Made by a program: the position numbers and the translations under genes. Under the pieces are notes generated by a model. It was not told the origin of the DNA, searched no databases, and was given only the letters and a program-made list of their open reading frames with translations. Of a stretch of DNA of 64,000 nt, positions 1 to 12,496 are shown in pieces. The first letter of the stretch is position 1. Each line of letters begins with the position of its first letter. The stretch lies in the NCBI GenBank assembly GCA_012845835.1, contig JABAKD010000008.1, positions 12,971,501 to 13,035,500 of the forward strand, read 5' to 3'. The stretch is from Undaria pinnatifida. Taxonomy: Eukaryota > Sar > Phaeophyceae > Laminariales > Alariaceae.

Positions 1-33
1 ACGGGGGGCTGCTTAACCCCAAACCGTCGGAAA

Positions 34-753
34 TAGAGGTAATAAAGGTATACCGTTTTTTGGCTGAAATGGTTTTCTGAATGACGGGGGCTCACCTTAA
101 CCCAAAATCGTCGGAAAAAATGAGGTGAAGTTTTTTTTTTTGCGCATTATTCTCGTGTTTTACCTGGGCCATGTGGGAGTTTTTTCGTCCGGTACAGTTT
201 TTTAGCAGTTTTTATTTTTTCTCGAAAAAATCAGTTTCTCGGGAGGAGAGGTCTTCAAAAGCTCTCAACTGGATGAACCTTTCAGTTGAAATAAAAAAAA
301 AGTGGTGTTCACCTGTATTGTAGAACGCGTCGCATGTGTTAAGATACGGCCTCGACAGGCCGGTAATTATCCGAATTTGAGATCATTTGGATGGGTTTCG
401 TATGATAAGGTTGGCGTTTTATATTCGCGAAAGTTAGGAAATAGATCGGAGGCACGTGCCTCCGATCTCAGAAGTCATCCGGGGCTCTGGTGGAATCGAG
501 TAACGCTAGGTCTCTACGAAGGCAAAAACAAAGTGAGTACTCTCCGAGGACCTGCTCAATTGACAGACCTGCAGGGGGGCACTTTGTGTCCCCATAACCT
601 TACACATGGCCTTCTTCAGCTGGATATTGAAGAAAAACAAAAAAAAAATCCGGGGAAAAAAAAAATAATGAAATTCCGACGATTTTCGGTTCATGTGGGC
701 CAAAGGGGCACCGTCGTTCAGAAAACGTTTTAGCCAAAAAAGTGATACCTCTA
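34..753. mobile_element. Inverted-repeat (MITE/foldback-like) element
   Basis: The ends are inverted: TAGAGGTA at 34-41 and TACCTCTA at 746-753. Inward of these, about 80 bp match as inverted repeats (left 50-117, with a GGTTTTCTGAATGACGGGGG core; right 672-735, reading the complement around CGTCGTTCAGAAAACG). No transposase is seen inside. Single arms or partial copies of the same family lie at about 11580-11985, 24070-24160, 50690-50805 and 53100-53560. This is best read as a non-autonomous DNA transposon. The 143-aa ORF inside it looks fortuitous. Confidence 0.65.
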
Positions 754-780
754 CCCGTCGTTGGTTGCCGTGCCCGCCCT

Positions 781-1146
781 CTGCAATTCGGTGGAGCGGA
801 AAAATTGGGGGCGTTTCATACCGATTATGAGGCGTGACACCGTAGGGGGTGTGGTATACAACGTCCCCGGGTGATAACATCGCGTGGGTGTTGCTGTGGG
901 ATTTAAAATATTTCACCATCCGGGTAGTATACTCCAGGGGTGCAGTAGGCAACGTCCCGGGTGCTGCAATTCGGTGGAGCGGAAAACTTGGGGGTGTTTC
1001 ATACCGATTATGAGGCGTGACACCGTAGGGGGTGTGGTATACAACGTCCCCGGGTGATAACATCGCGTGGGTGTTGCTGTGGGATTTAAAATATTTCACC
1101 ATCCGGGTAGTATACTCCAGGGGTGCAGTAGGCAACACCCCGGGTG
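781..1146. repeat. 183-bp tandem duplication, two copies
   Basis: Copy 1 (781-963) and copy 2 (964-1146) both begin CTGCAATTCGGTGGAGCGG and differ at only a few positions over 183 bp. The reading frames crossing them simply repeat the same peptide, since 183 is divisible by 3. No function is evident. Confidence 0.9.
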
Positions 1147-1884
1147 GTATCCACCGACGTCATATATATGGTAACCAGTTTTGTGCCTATGCCTATGCCT
1201 ATAAGCCCTGTAAGATCGGCCGTAAGATCCGTCTTGAGGGTGGTACTCGATGATATACTTCGAACTACGCCGGTACGAAGTATACATACACACCACCAAC
1301 AAGTTGCAGCAGAAACAGTCCGCCGTCCGTGTATCGTGACGCGCAACAACAGCGTCGACACAAAATAACTGTTCAGCGATACGTTTTTCGTTCGTAGATG
1401 CTTCGTTGAAAGTAGAATACTTAGCAACACAAGGAAGGGGGGGCGTTGTAATGATACTGCTGTTGTTGTGTTTGCCACCCGACAATAACATGCAGCTTCG
1501 GTGTCCATCACTCATAAACATTCCAAGAGAAAGACCAGAAGAACACCAAGGGCGACCCATACAAACCAGGAAACCTATACGTATGCACGCACGAACTCTA
1601 CCCCCCTTGTGTACCTCCTACTTCTGGCTCAGTGTGATGCCATGCGCGGCCGTGGCCCTTGGGACCATAGCCCCTTGCGTCTCATCTCTACAATGCCTGG
1701 GGCGGAGGAAGAGGAGCTTGGTTGGTTCGTCATAGACAGATGGTATGCAGGGAAGGGTGATAATTTATGGAGGCGTTTTTTTGTTAATCGTGACATCGGT
1801 CTTGGTTGTGCACGTGCTACGGTTGTGCCGTGGTCTTCAAATAATTCCTGTTTTCCGTTTCGTCATTTTTTGCAGGCTTTTCAC

Positions 1885-1990
1885 GTGTCAGGTCAAGCCT
1901 CGCGGGTCGGGTCGGGGTCAGGACAACCCCATCTTGACTCGTGAGATTTTGAAAATCTCCTGATTCAACCCGATCCGTCCGACCCGCATG
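1885..1990. repeat. Short GGGTC-rich foldback
   Basis: GGGTCGGGTCGGGGTCAGG on the left and a complementary CAACCCGATCCGTCCGACCCG on the right flank the core GATTTTGAAAATC. The same layout (GGGTC motifs around an ATTTTCGAAAAT core) flanks the large GGGTC array at 47.3 kb, so the two probably belong to one family. Confidence 0.5.
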
Positions 1991-2479
1991 TCGGCATTAG
2001 GTGGCTTGGTGGGAAGCAGAGGAGAGCATGCCAGCAGGTCTGCCTATTAAGCATATGTCCTTGGTGTTTTTCTCACTTTTGCGAAGCTTGGACAAAGTTG
2101 GAGAGAAGAAGCTTTGGTAATTCCAGAACTCGTCGTGATGGCACGTGATCCGCGAAAACCTCTGATTTTTAGTGATCGACACCCGCGCACTCACGCTGCG
2201 CATTTGTCGAACGGTAAAATCATTGCAGACATAGCATTCGTGGTACTATCGTTTGTTATTTTCCGTGAACAAAGCGCACCAAGTCGGCCGCCCCTTCCTT
2301 GTGCTTGCACCACCACAGCAGTCGGCCGCTCGCTCAACGCTCACAGAGCAAGCAGTACTCTAATCTTTCATGACATTTTGATTCTATTTTTTTTTTAATC
2401 CGACAAACTCAAAGTGCCCAGCATAATAAATGCTATGCCATTAACAATATCCCAAACTTAACTCGATTCCTAACCCTCC

Positions 2480-3360
2480 ATCGCCACCCCAAAGGTGTTG
2501 GCTTGTCACCCCCCCCTCCCCCCCCTGAGTCGTCGTCCCCTCCCCCCCCGCTCCTTCTAGCCTCTTGATCATGCCCCAGTTGGAGTTTGGAGCGGGACTC
2601 CCTTGTCGTGATGGCAATCTGGGTAGTCATCGCGACGATCTACAACAACAGGCGCTTCTTCCTCGCCTTCTCTTTCTCTATTTCCCCGGCATGGATTATC
2701 CGTCCCTCGCCCCCACCAAGATCGCTGCCGGGGTTCATTGCCCCCCCCCCCCCCTTCCTTCTCCTCCCCTGCCCCTTCTATCCTCTTGAAAATCCGGCAA
2801 TTGGAACCGTAACCGGCACACCCTCGCCATGATGGCAACCTGGGCAGCAACCGAGACAGACGATATACAACAACAGGCACTCTCTTCCGCATTATTTTTC
2901 CTTTCTCCGCCGTGGATCCTCCATCCCTCCTCCCCACGACGCTCGCGGCGTGCGCGTCTGAGTCTACCCCCTCCCCCTCCCCCGCTCCTTCTAGCCTCTT
3001 GACGACCGAAGCGTGATACGATAATCGTCGGCGCAATCTGGATATATATATAGGTTTCATGCCCTGGCCGTCCACGCGGTTGGGTCATCAGGTTGCACTT
3101 TCAGCTTACTCAAAGTAGTTTTTCTTTTTTAGCGGGGGGGGGGGGGCGAGATATGTGTAGAGCTTTTTCACGTGAGGAGCGTCAGAAAAATGATGGTGCA
3201 TCTTTACCGTACAGTATGGCATGTGTTGATCCCGGTAGTTTGCTACCGTGCGTTGTTCCTGAAGACGTCAACCTGGGTAGTCACTTCAGACGATCTACCA
3301 CAGCAGGCGTTCCTTCGCCCGCTCTCGTTTCCCCGGCATGGGGATCATTCTCAATGCTTT
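2480..3360. repeat. Diverged ~216-bp tandem repeat with C-rich tracts
   Basis: Units restart at about 2558, 2777 and 2992 with CTAGCCTCTTGA or close variants. They share an internal stretch (GGCAATCTGGGTAGTCATCG, CGATCTACAACAACAGGCG, then CCCCGGCATGG) that recurs at 2610-2700, 2830-2920 and 3265-3340. Long C runs separate the units. Overlapping ORFs on both strands are low-complexity shadows. Confidence 0.6.
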
Positions 3361-3559
3361 GTTGTTGGAGGTATACGGCAACCCGCCAGCCAGATCCTAT
3401 AGGTTGTGATTTTGATGTAGAAGAGATTCGAAGTACGCGTTAACCGCTGGGCTATACTGATCAGAAGATTGTGCCTTTTTTTTTGGTGATTACACACTGA
3501 GCTAGTAAACATATTATTGTGGTTTTGCTTCGTAGAGATCACACCATAAACGCGGAGGG

Positions 3560-3806
3560 ATTACAACAGCAGCCAGCGCTGACTGCTACACAGCCAAGAG
3601 GTCGTTGGTATAATCACGGGGCATTAGAATAGCTCTCAGCGCTGACTGCTATACCGCTAAGAGGTTATGATGTATGTATCGGTCAATACTATAACCACCT
3701 CTAGCTAGCAGTCAGCGCTGACTGCTATTATCATGTCTCGATGCTTATGGTGTGCCTCTAGTCTATGCCATATAACAATCAACACCCCCCCCTACGGAAA
3801 AGGGCA
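3560..3806. repeat. Palindromic AGCGCTGACTGCT repeats
   Basis: AGCGCTGACTGCTA occurs at about 3576, 3640 and 3713. The last lies in a perfect 22-bp palindrome at 3706-3727 (left half TAGCAGTCAGC). Reverse-complement forms of CTAAGAGGT/ACCTCT accompany it. There is no ORF; this is probably the edge of a foldback element. Confidence 0.5.
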
Positions 3807-5767
3807 CAGCAAACCAGCACAAACATCTTGTGTCCATCCGGAGCCTTCTATGCACGTGGCGAACGTTGTTTGCTAGAAGTACACCTTAATCACTGATTTA
3901 CATAACAGCCAACGCTTCTTAGAGACACGCCACAACTACTGAGGCTACAGTACGGGGGGGGGGCGTACCCCTGATTTCACGACCGCAGTTTGGCTACCCT
4001 TGCGAGTAGATCGGTGCCTCGCACCCTTGCGGCGGCGCATACCGCGACGAGAACAGCTCAATTGCTTGAGTTAAAAGACCAATCTTGAGTTAAGACCAAT
4101 CTTGAGTTAAGATCAATCTTGAGTTCAGATCAATGTTGAGTTAAGACCAATGTTGAGTTAAGGCCGCAAACAGATAAAGCAGGTGTCCACTCGCTCGACT
4201 GATCTCGAGCCGCTGACAATGGAACTCCTATAAAGGATATGCCCAGGCGGCCAAACATCTAGAACATGAGATAAGCAATAAGCAAGAACTGAATTTCAAC
4301 TTCAACGCCCCGCATTTAACTGATTCGTACTAATTTAAAACATTGATGATTTTCCGTTGTCGAAGCAGACAAGACGGAAGAAACACACTGGACGCCCATA
4401 CGTTGGAGGTGTCTCTAGTAGGAGTAGGAACGGTGCTCCGTCTCGAAAGGGATGCGTGGTCGACGATTAAATGACTAAGGCAAGCAAGAAACGAGTACGC
4501 CTCGACACCGCCGTAGCCGTGTCCCTAACAGTCATCGCTGACTAAAGGAATTGCGAACCTTGAGGGAATCCGAGGTGCAGGCTCACCCGCCAGGCGGACC
4601 CCGGATTGTGTTTTCTTTTTAGAGATACACCACCCACGACTGAGCTAACAGTCAGCCCTGACGTTTAAGCTCACTCAGTGGATATGGTGGTGTCTCTAAC
4701 AGAGCTGACAGAAGGCTCAGTGCATCTGGTGCGCATCTACTTCGCATCACACGGCTCTCCGCTCTTCACCGCTCGGATATTTTCCAACAGCAAACCAGCA
4801 CAAACATCTTGTGTCCATCCGGAGCCTTCTATGCACGTGGCGAACGTTGTTTGCTAGAAGTACACCTTAATCACTGATTTACATAACAGCCAACGCTTCT
4901 TAGAGACACGCCACAACCACTGAGGCTACAGTACGGGGGGGCGCGTACCCCTGATAGCACGACCGCAGTTTGGCTACCCTTGCGAGTAGATCAGTGCCTC
5001 GCACCCTTGCGGCGGCGCATACTGCGACGAGAACAGCTCAATTGCTTGAGCTAAGACCAATCTTGAGTTAAGACAAATTTTGAGTTAAGATCAATGTTGA
5101 TTCAAGATCAATGTTGAGTTAAGACCAATGTTGAGTCGAGACCGCAAACAGATGGAGCAGGTGTCCACTCGCTCGACTGATCTCGAGCGGCTGACAATGG
5201 AAATCCTATAAAGGATATCCCCAGGCGGCCAAACAGCTAGAACATGAGATAGGCAACACGCCAGAACTGTAATTCAACTTTAACGCCCAACGTTTAATTG
5301 ATTCGTAATAATTCAAAACATTGATGATTTTCCGTCGTCGAAGCAGACAAGACGGAAGAAACACACTGAGCGCCCATACGTTGGAGGTGTCTCTAGTAGG
5401 AGTAGGAACGGTGCTCCGTCTCGAAAGGGATGCGTGGTCGACGATTAAATGACTAAGGCAAGCAAGAAACGAGTACGCCTCGACACCGCCGTAGCCGTGT
5501 CCCCAACAGTCATCGCTGACTGAAGGGATTGCGAACCTTGAGGGAATCCGAGGTGCAGGCTTAGCCGCCAGGCGGGCCCCGGATTGTGTTTTCTTTTTCG
5601 TAGAGATACACCACCCACGACTGAGCTAACAGTCAGCCCTGACGTTCAAGCTCACTCAGTGGATATGGTGGTGTCTCTAACAGAGCTGACAGAAGGCTCA
5701 GTGCATCTGGTGCGCATCTACTTCGCATCACACGGCTCTCCGCTCTTCACCGCTCGGATATTTTCCA
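3807..5767. repeat. 981-bp tandem duplication
   Basis: Copy 1 (3807-4787) and copy 2 (4788-5767) align along their whole length with scattered substitutions and small indels. Each copy contains a short minisatellite of TTGAGTTAAGACCAATC-type units (about 4065-4165 and 5047-5140). Each also contains a stretch identical in type to the 3' end of the LINE family at 42.4 kb (GGTGCTCCGTCTCGAAAGGG at about 4432 and 5413). No host gene is seen in either copy. Confidence 0.92.
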
Positions 5768-5843
5768 AGAGCCGAATCAGGGTGCGCGTAACTATTGTAT
5801 CTCAACAGGTTTGAGCTTCTAGCGAACAAACTGTATAGACTAA

Positions 5844-6068
5844 TTTGGAGCTCGTAGCACCAAGCGTCGTCGGCATTGGGGTGTTTGCGGTTTCCAAAAT
5901 TTCTGCTGGGTTGCGTAAGTTGGAGCTCGTAGCACCAAGCGTCGTCGGCATCGGGGTGTTTGCGGTTTCCAAAATTTCTGTCGGATTGCGTGAGTTGGAG
6001 CTCGTAGCACCAAGCCTCGTGAACACTGGGGTGTTTGCGATTTCCAATTTTACGTTGGGTTGGCAAAC
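5844..6068. repeat. 75-bp minisatellite, three copies
   Basis: Units begin with TTGGAGCTCGTAGCACCAAG at 5844, 5920 and 5995. Because the period is about 75 bp (25 codons), ORFs on both strands encode three-fold repeated peptides. They should not be read as proteins. Confidence 0.88.
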
Positions 6069-6069
6069 A

Positions 6070-6960
6070 TATCATAATGCGTACTGAAACCGACGAACGT
6101 CATATATATATTGCTCCCACGGCCAACCCACCAACCCACGAGAAACTATGTTGAGAGTATAAAAATGATGGTTGGAAGACGTATTTCTAACCTAATTTTT
6201 CGATGTTTTTTTCGTGGTTTGGTTTTGGCTTTGGATGATGACGTTCCACAGCTTCAATACTGCGCTATTAGATATTTTCCTACCCAATTAAAACCCAACC
6301 AAGATTGGTATATCGCAAACACGCCTTAATTTGGTCTCGGGGGGCTTCCCCTCGCCACAAGCACGGGAGTGAACCACCTACCGGTGTTCCTGCCGCCAAC
6401 AAACAAAAGGAACAAAGAGACATTTACCAGCGATTTACCGTTGGAAGACTACTCATTCTACAGACTCATCACCCCTCGGGTATGCTAATCTTCCGTGTGT
6501 ACTTGTCCAGTTGGCGAGTTTTCCTGCCGTACATCCTGAAGTACCGGGGATGTCGTTGTCAAATGTAAGATTTTAACTATCCAATCGAAATTACGCATTC
6601 GATTTTTACCCCTTTACTTGGTACTAACTGCGATATTTCGCAATTTTCAAACCGTGCACAACACCCCGGTCGTTGTCTCTGCTCGGCCCGCACAAAGAGA
6701 GCATGCGACACCCTACGCACAGCTTTTGGTAGAGGAGAAAACGCATTTCACCGTTGTCGGTGTCTGGACCTTGTTGGTGCAGACGACGTTGTCAGATGTG
6801 CTTGGCCTGTTGTCCGTCGCTCAGGGCTTGAGGGGCTCAAATTTTTCTTGACGTTGGAGAGGTAGGTGGCTTCCATTCCCTCAAAACTGATTGCCGTCAT
6901 CAGCCCCACATCCTCTACTGATTGTGCATCCAGCGTCTGCATCTTGGCCCCCCATGTTGG
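6070..6960. other. No recognisable gene
   Basis: Only short ORFs are present, with no family features. No repeat structure was noticed beyond ordinary AT/GC variation. The region separates the 75-bp minisatellite from the copia remains. Confidence 0.5.
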
Positions 6961-6984
6961 TGGGCTCTCCGCTCAGGAAAGAGA

Positions 6985-8226
6985 GGAATCCTGAAGTTGG
7001 CTTGCGGGTATGAACGAAGACCGTGAAAATCGCCAGCGGCCCTTGGTCTTCCTGTGCTGATTCCGCAGCTCCTGTCGCGGGGTTTTCCCGCGGCTGTCCT
7101 TACTGCTGTCGTGAGCGTGCGAATCTCCTCCTGGCGGTCGATCTCTTTGTTGAGCTTGGCCCCAAGGCCTAGGTCAGAAGCAGCTGGTGCGACCCCGGGT
7201 GAAGCGGGCGTTGTCTATCCGTCGCCCCTTGGCGGTTTTGACTCAGCTGATCGTTCGGTGGTCCCAGATGGCGGTGATCTAGCGACTCCAATGATTCCAT
7301 GTGTTGCTGTTGGTCCAGCTGATGCTCCGGTGGTCGAAAGTGAAGTTGATCCAGCGATCCCGGTTGCAGCTGCTCTGATGTGCGACGGCGACCCAGATGA
7401 GGGACCTCCATGCGAGAATGCTTTGGTGATCCCAGCCCCGGCGATCCCGAGCGATGTTGCTTCCGATTATTCCGGTTCCGGTGATTCCAGGAGATGCTGA
7501 TCCGTGGCGTATCCGTGGCGTGAATCGTATCTTAGCACATGTCGTTGGGGATTTTTATCGCCCGGTTTTCCTCCTCCGAGATCCGAGACGGGTTTCTTTC
7601 GGTGTAGGTGAAAATCCACACACGCTGTGCGGTGGCTTTGTCCCCGATGCTCATGTCGCGTGGGTGTTGTCGAAGGCCTCCTCGACGCTTGAGTTGGGTC
7701 TCGCCCTGGCGGTCTCGTGATGCGGTACATCCGGTGCGACCTCGGCCGTAGTAGAATGCGCGTCTCCGGGCGAAATAGCAGGGGTAACTCCTGACAAGGA
7801 CGCTATGACACTCTAGCTTCATGCCGTAGTGGTCCAGCCCTTGATGATGTTTTTCCAATATCTGGTGGTGATGACGCTTGAGGATGCTCCATCTCCCGTC
7901 GATGATGCTCAGATTGTTGTCGATGGCTTTCCTCTTCGCGTAGGCTGTTCTCGTGGTAATGTAGCATGGGCTGGACTTGGGGGGACAAAAAGCGCTCCGT
8001 CTCAGTGACAGGTTACTTCCCTGGGCGTGTACATTCGGAATTTGCGCACACACACGTTGGCGCTCAGTCTCCGTGACAGTAGCCTCCTCATACATGTTGT
8101 TTCTGCCCGTTAGTGTGCCCTTTTGTTCTTGGTTGCAAGAATTTGTCCATACCGCTCGGGTGCCCTCTTTTGTTGGGGCGTTGCCGTTGCGGTGTGCTCC
8201 ATGGCTTTGCCGGAGTTGATGCAGCA
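6985..8226 (-). pseudogene. Degenerate copia remainder downstream of protease
   Basis: This follows the gag-protease block on the same strand. One minus-strand frame is open for about 480 nt (roughly 7470-6985) and reads as a Ser/Thr/Pro/Gly-rich linker, the kind found between integrase and RT in copia polyproteins. I could not find integrase or RT catalytic motifs, so the assignment rests on position and composition only. Confidence 0.3.
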
Positions 8227-8724
8227 TTATTGGATCTCTTTCAAGGTGCACTCGCCCCGCTTGGCGTCGGCGCGTGCGTGTGCTGCAGGAACTACACCAG
8301 GCCTTGTTGACATATTAACAGTGTCTCCAAGGGCGCAAAGAAATACTTCGTAAGAGTATGGGCCTTTGTCCTCTGGGTGTTGGTTGAGCGGAAACGAAGT
8401 GTTGCTGTCGAACTCCAAGTGGGAGTTTCCCGTCTCGAGGATAGTGCTGACCCCTGATTGCATTGCTTTGACGGGGGACGTGAAGAAGTTGCGTCCTAGT
8501 CCAGGTACGAACATGGTCGAGATGCGAACAGGAACACGTTCGCCAACCTGGCCAATGATGCCTCCCCAGATGGTGTTTTTATCTGTTGCGAGTACCGTCT
8601 CGTTTCCGGCGGTCAATATGATCTTCAGCTCCTTCAGCTTCTTGTAATCCCTCGTGCTGTTCCGCAGTCTTGGAATCAGCTCGTCGTCTATCAAGTGGTC
8701 CGACGCGCCGCTGTCCACAATCAT
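8227..8724 (-). pseudogene. Ty1/copia aspartic protease region
   Basis: The minus-strand frame begins MIVDSGASDHLIDDELIPRL. DSGA followed by S-D-H is the retropepsin active-site signature of copia pol, and the context (after a gag-like region, before a pol region) fits. The frame is open for 165 residues and then degrades at GECTLKEIQ-stop, about where the GAG-pre-integrase segment would follow. In the host it would have processed the retroelement polyprotein. It is not expected to be active, because the upstream zinc-knuckle region carries a stop and the pol domains are lost. Confidence 0.8.
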
Positions 8725-9880
8725 CGTAAACCTGTCTCTGTCGGGGCGAAAAACCCTTTTGCCGCTGCCAGGCAGCAGCCCATCAAACGCGAATCCCTTA
8801 CCGAAATCATCATCGAAGTTGAGGGACGGCTCCTTGTCGTCGTTGGTCGGACGTCCACTCGCGCCCAGTACAGAAGAGGCAATGTGAGCGCCTCCACTGT
8901 GCGATGGGCGTGGCGCTCCCTGCTTGTATCAGCCTTCGTCGCTGTGATAGGTGGTCTTGTAAAAAACACAACTTCTAACTGTAACCTTGGAATAATCGTT
9001 GATGTTCTACTTGTCGTGGGATCCAGTGGATTTTTGCTGTCGTCGTTGTCATTCCTCTTTTTGCCAAAATAGTTGCGGGTGTAGTGCGCTTGCTTTTTGC
9101 GATATCTTCAGGTTGGTGTATTTCCACTTTTATAGCTGCGCCGCGACCAGCGACCTTCGTACCGTTGTTGCGCGAAAAAACCATGCAAATAAATGTGGCG
9201 CATCGTGCTTTGCATCTGGTCGATGTCGAACGTGGGGTCTCGGCACGTCATCATTTTGTTGATGTCCTTGTATTCCGCAGTGAACCTCTGGACACAAATA
9301 TCCTCAAATCTGCGGCCGGAGGCAGGTTCGCCCATCTTTTCGAGCTCAGAGCGCGTGAACGTCTTTCCCATAAAGTAGTGGACCAGATCTTGCCCGGGCT
9401 CCATGCTAGAGATGGCACTCCCTCTCCATGGTTGCGCCGGTGACTTCGTCGGTCACCTTGCTGCACTTGGACATAAGCTCTTGCATTGCTTTTCTGTCCC
9501 GTTAGCACTTATCCCGCTCGAATCCTCATGCTTGACCACCAGGAGGGACGCGCGGGAGCCTCCGTTTGGAATAACGAGATGGCGTGGGTATCTTCGTTCG
9601 ATTTCTCGTATGCCGAGATTTCTTGTGCATGTGTTGCCTGTGCTGTTCTAACTCTGGAAAGAGTGGGTGAGATACCCGTACCAACCATTGCTTCGGTCGG
9701 CAGAGGGTGCTCGTTTATGAGGTTAGCGATGTCACGCTTGGATACACCAAGAACGACAGCCAATTTCTTGTGCCACAGTCTTGAAAATCGACTGGCTAGT
9801 GGAGCCATCGAACGTCCTCTGTCCTTTGATGGCGTTGGTCAGGTTCTCGCTATTGCTGGTGAAGTTCTCCACGGCGGCAA
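8725..9880 (-). pseudogene. copia gag remnant
   Basis: Upstream of the protease on the minus strand, successive frames give gag-like segments. These include a stretch around 9870-9780 (LTNAIKGQRTFDGSTSQ), one around 9808-9509, and a helical stretch at 9404-9108 (FTRSELEKMGEPASGRRFED). Near 8960-8900 a degraded zinc-knuckle-like segment carries an in-frame stop, then runs through FDDDFGKGFAFDGLLPGSGK straight into DSGASDH. Frames must be changed several times, so this is a pseudogene. Confidence 0.6.
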
Positions 9881-9894
9881 GGGGTAGGTCGCCA

Positions 9895-11400
9895 AGCCGT
9901 CTTGTATGATGCTATTATTACTGTTGCTGGCAACCTCTTTTTTGACATTACTTTACATTTGCCATTTCAATTTTCTCACGTCTCTATTTGCTTTAAGTGG
10001 GTGCATTCCCAGTTATGCTCTAGGCACTGTATTGCTCGTCACATTGGAGCATCCTATTTTTTTTTGGGCCGCTGTCATCTGTACTGTTTCTAGCTGTTTC
10101 ACGAACTTCGTTTCCCTTCCCATACCTGTCCTGCATATTCCAGCTTGGGTACAATCACATTACTCAGGATACATCTTTGGCTCCTGCCGTCAACGTGCGA
10201 GTCTGTTAGGATCGCATCCATCTTGCCTACGTGTGCTTTACCCTTTCCTATTATTTTTGCTATCTATGTGTGCAATACCCTTTCCCGACAGCAGTCTTTT
10301 GAGATATCTACGCCAAGGTACTGGTCGGCGATCGGATATTTATCTTCTAAATTCCATTTGGATGCTACCGGACTCTCCTTTTCTTCGTGACACATAACTT
10401 CTACTCGCTAAATATTTTACGTTCGCTTTCGACACTCTCCATTTCCTAGTGTATTTTTGTGCCTTCGCAAACTTTTTTTTGTAGTCCGTAGGGTGTCTTA
10501 GATATCCCCACAAATTCATTCGCAAACATCAATCCCGACACCGCATCTTCCCCCACGGTGACTCCCTGCTTCGCTGCTTCGACCGATACTATCATGTCAC
10601 TATTTTTTAAACACCTTGAGCAAATTGGGTATAACGGACATCCCTGCGCCACCCCCTATTAAAACATCAACAAAGTTCGATGTTTCCCAGTCCAGAATCA
10701 TAGCATTTCTCGCACAACACGTCATGTTTTTCGTCGTTCTCCATATCTTTCCTCTGGTCCCAATTTCCCACTGCTTTTTCCACAACCCGTTCCTCCGCAC
10801 TGTGTCATAGGCCCTTTTTACATATAAAAATAGGCAGTACCAGGTGTGCAGTCGGGCTTCCTCAATAATTCGGTCAGAGTAAGGCGGTGTCCCGATATAA
10901 GGCGGTCGAATTTTCTTGGCGCGACTGGGAAATAAGGCGGATTCCTCCGATAAGGCGGTCATGTTGCTCTCGCACAGCCCCCCCCGCCTCACTGGGAGAC
11001 CCCTACATAGTGCTGTACGCTGTTAGCCGTGCGTCCCTCCTGCCTCAAGTTATCTTGCCTGACGTGTCCACATGGTCTACGCAGCTACGGTTTGGCCTAA
11101 ACCCCGCTCGCCCTTCACGTACCTTTTCTTCTCCTTCTCCATTGCTGTTCCCGTTGTATCGTCAAAAAACCTTACAGGAGCGTTTTTACTTCGGTGCTTA
11201 GTAGTGTTATGCCTCTATAGTTCCCCGGGTTAGTTCTGTCTCCTTCCCTGAATAAGTTTACTGCCGCTCCTTCTCTTCACCTCTTCGGTGCGTGCTTGTT
11301 CCTCCGAATCAACTTATACAATCGTAGCAACAACGGTAAGCACTCCTTCGCCCCCGTATTTGATGAATTAAAAGGAACTATTTTATCTGCCCCCTGACCA
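9895..11400 (-). pseudogene. Non-LTR (LINE) reverse transcriptase pseudogene
   Basis: Read on the minus strand across several frames, the RT motifs appear in the correct order: NPGNYRGITLLS (about 11235-11195, RT motif 1), VKRAYDTVRRNGLWKK (about 10825-10780, motif A region), and FANEFVGIS (about 10530-10500). The last is a decayed form of the YADD/FADD catalytic box. These are followed by KYTRKWRV, then KGKAHVGKMDAILTDSH and a downstream VKQLETVQMTAA segment near 10080. Frameshifts and stops interrupt the frame and the catalytic Asp pair is altered, so it cannot be active. It abuts the copia gag end at about 9890, which suggests nested or truncated insertion. Confidence 0.85.
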
Positions 11401-11408
11401 AGCCCAAG

Positions 11409-11411
<3 letters not shown>

Positions 11412-11439
<28 letters not shown>
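11412..11439. repeat. Poly(C) run
   Basis: About 28 uninterrupted C residues sit just upstream (in LINE orientation) of the LINE pseudogene. Many other G/C homopolymers of 10-17 nt occur in the window. Confidence 0.95.
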
Positions 11440-11579
11440 GCGCCTCCTTTTTTTTTTGCAGTGGTGGTTCGGGGTCACTCGCGCGAGAGACGCCCCCTGT
11501 TCCTTGCTAGAGCTTTCGTGCTGTCTTTTTTTTTTTTGCGATATTAACACGCAACGGAACGCGTAAGCTACTAAGCTTT

Positions 11580-11985
11580 AGACGCTGTGCCAAAATGCCT
11601 TGCCTTGCGTATTGCTGTCAGTGAGGTACAGAGGCGCTCGTGCGAGACTTGGAAACCAGGCAGTAAATCCGACGCGTGCTACGATAGAGGGGTGCACCAC
11701 GTTTTTTTCTTCAAGGTTCCTCAATTTTGGGGGTTAAGACACGTCCTTCCTCACCAAAGCAAAACTGATTTTGAACAAAAAATAAAACCTGGTTTTATCG
11801 CGGATGAAAAATCCCGTGGCCTACTTACTAGGTATACAACGAGAATCAGGCAAACACAAAAAATGTCCGATTCCCGACGATTTTGGGTCAAGGAGCCCCG
11901 TCACTCAGAAAACCATTTTCGCCAAAAAAAGGTATTCCTCTATCGTAGCGCGCGTCATCCCTACCGTACCAACCGCGTATAGCCT
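11580..11985 (-). mobile_element. Partial reverse copy of the inverted-repeat element family
   Basis: The reverse complement matches 53100-53490. The shared parts are CCGACGCGTGCTACGATAGA, a TTCAAGGTTCCTCAATTT stretch, and the CCCGACGATTTTGGGT... CGTCACTCAGAAAACC arm at 11870-11930. It ends near CCTCTATCGTAG, the same end as other copies. The ORFs across it are fortuitous. Confidence 0.6.
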
Positions 11986-12228
11986 TGGTAGGTCCCCTGC
12001 CGCATTTCTACTCTTGGGTTAAAGCTGCGCACTCTTCTTCACTTCTTTCCCTCGTGAAACAACTCTGAAAAATTCCTTCCGAACGACTGTCTAAACCCTT
12101 CCTGATCTTGATGCCTCTTACGCGCGCCTCTCTGCCCACGCGTTGATTTATTCCTTCCCACCGAATTCTGCGTCGAAACTTTCACGTGGAAACTTCGTTC
12201 GGTTGTGGGCGTTCCTAGCTAGGGACCA

Positions 12229-12258
12229 GGGGGGGGGGGGGGGGAGGGGGGGGGGGGG
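12229..12258. repeat. Poly(G) tract followed by GCATCCACCCG
   Basis: Nearly 30 nt are G with one A. The same junction, poly(G) then GCATCCACCCG, recurs at about 13225-13245, so the homopolymer belongs to a dispersed element rather than being independent. Confidence 0.7.
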
Positions 12259-12496
12259 CATCCACCCGCGCGGTGTACATTTCGAGCAGGGAGCAGTCCC
12301 CATCCTCCTCTCCATGTCCGCTCAACCTCGGACTTCTACATTCGCTGGGGACACTCTGTGGTTATTTCAAAACTAACAGTTTGTCTGCAAAGTAAGGTAT
12401 CGGTTTTTGCACCATTCAATCACCTCTTTTTTTTTAATTATCGCTCATACTCTCCGGCTCAAATCGTAGGAGTTTTTTTTTTTACCCTCAGCGACC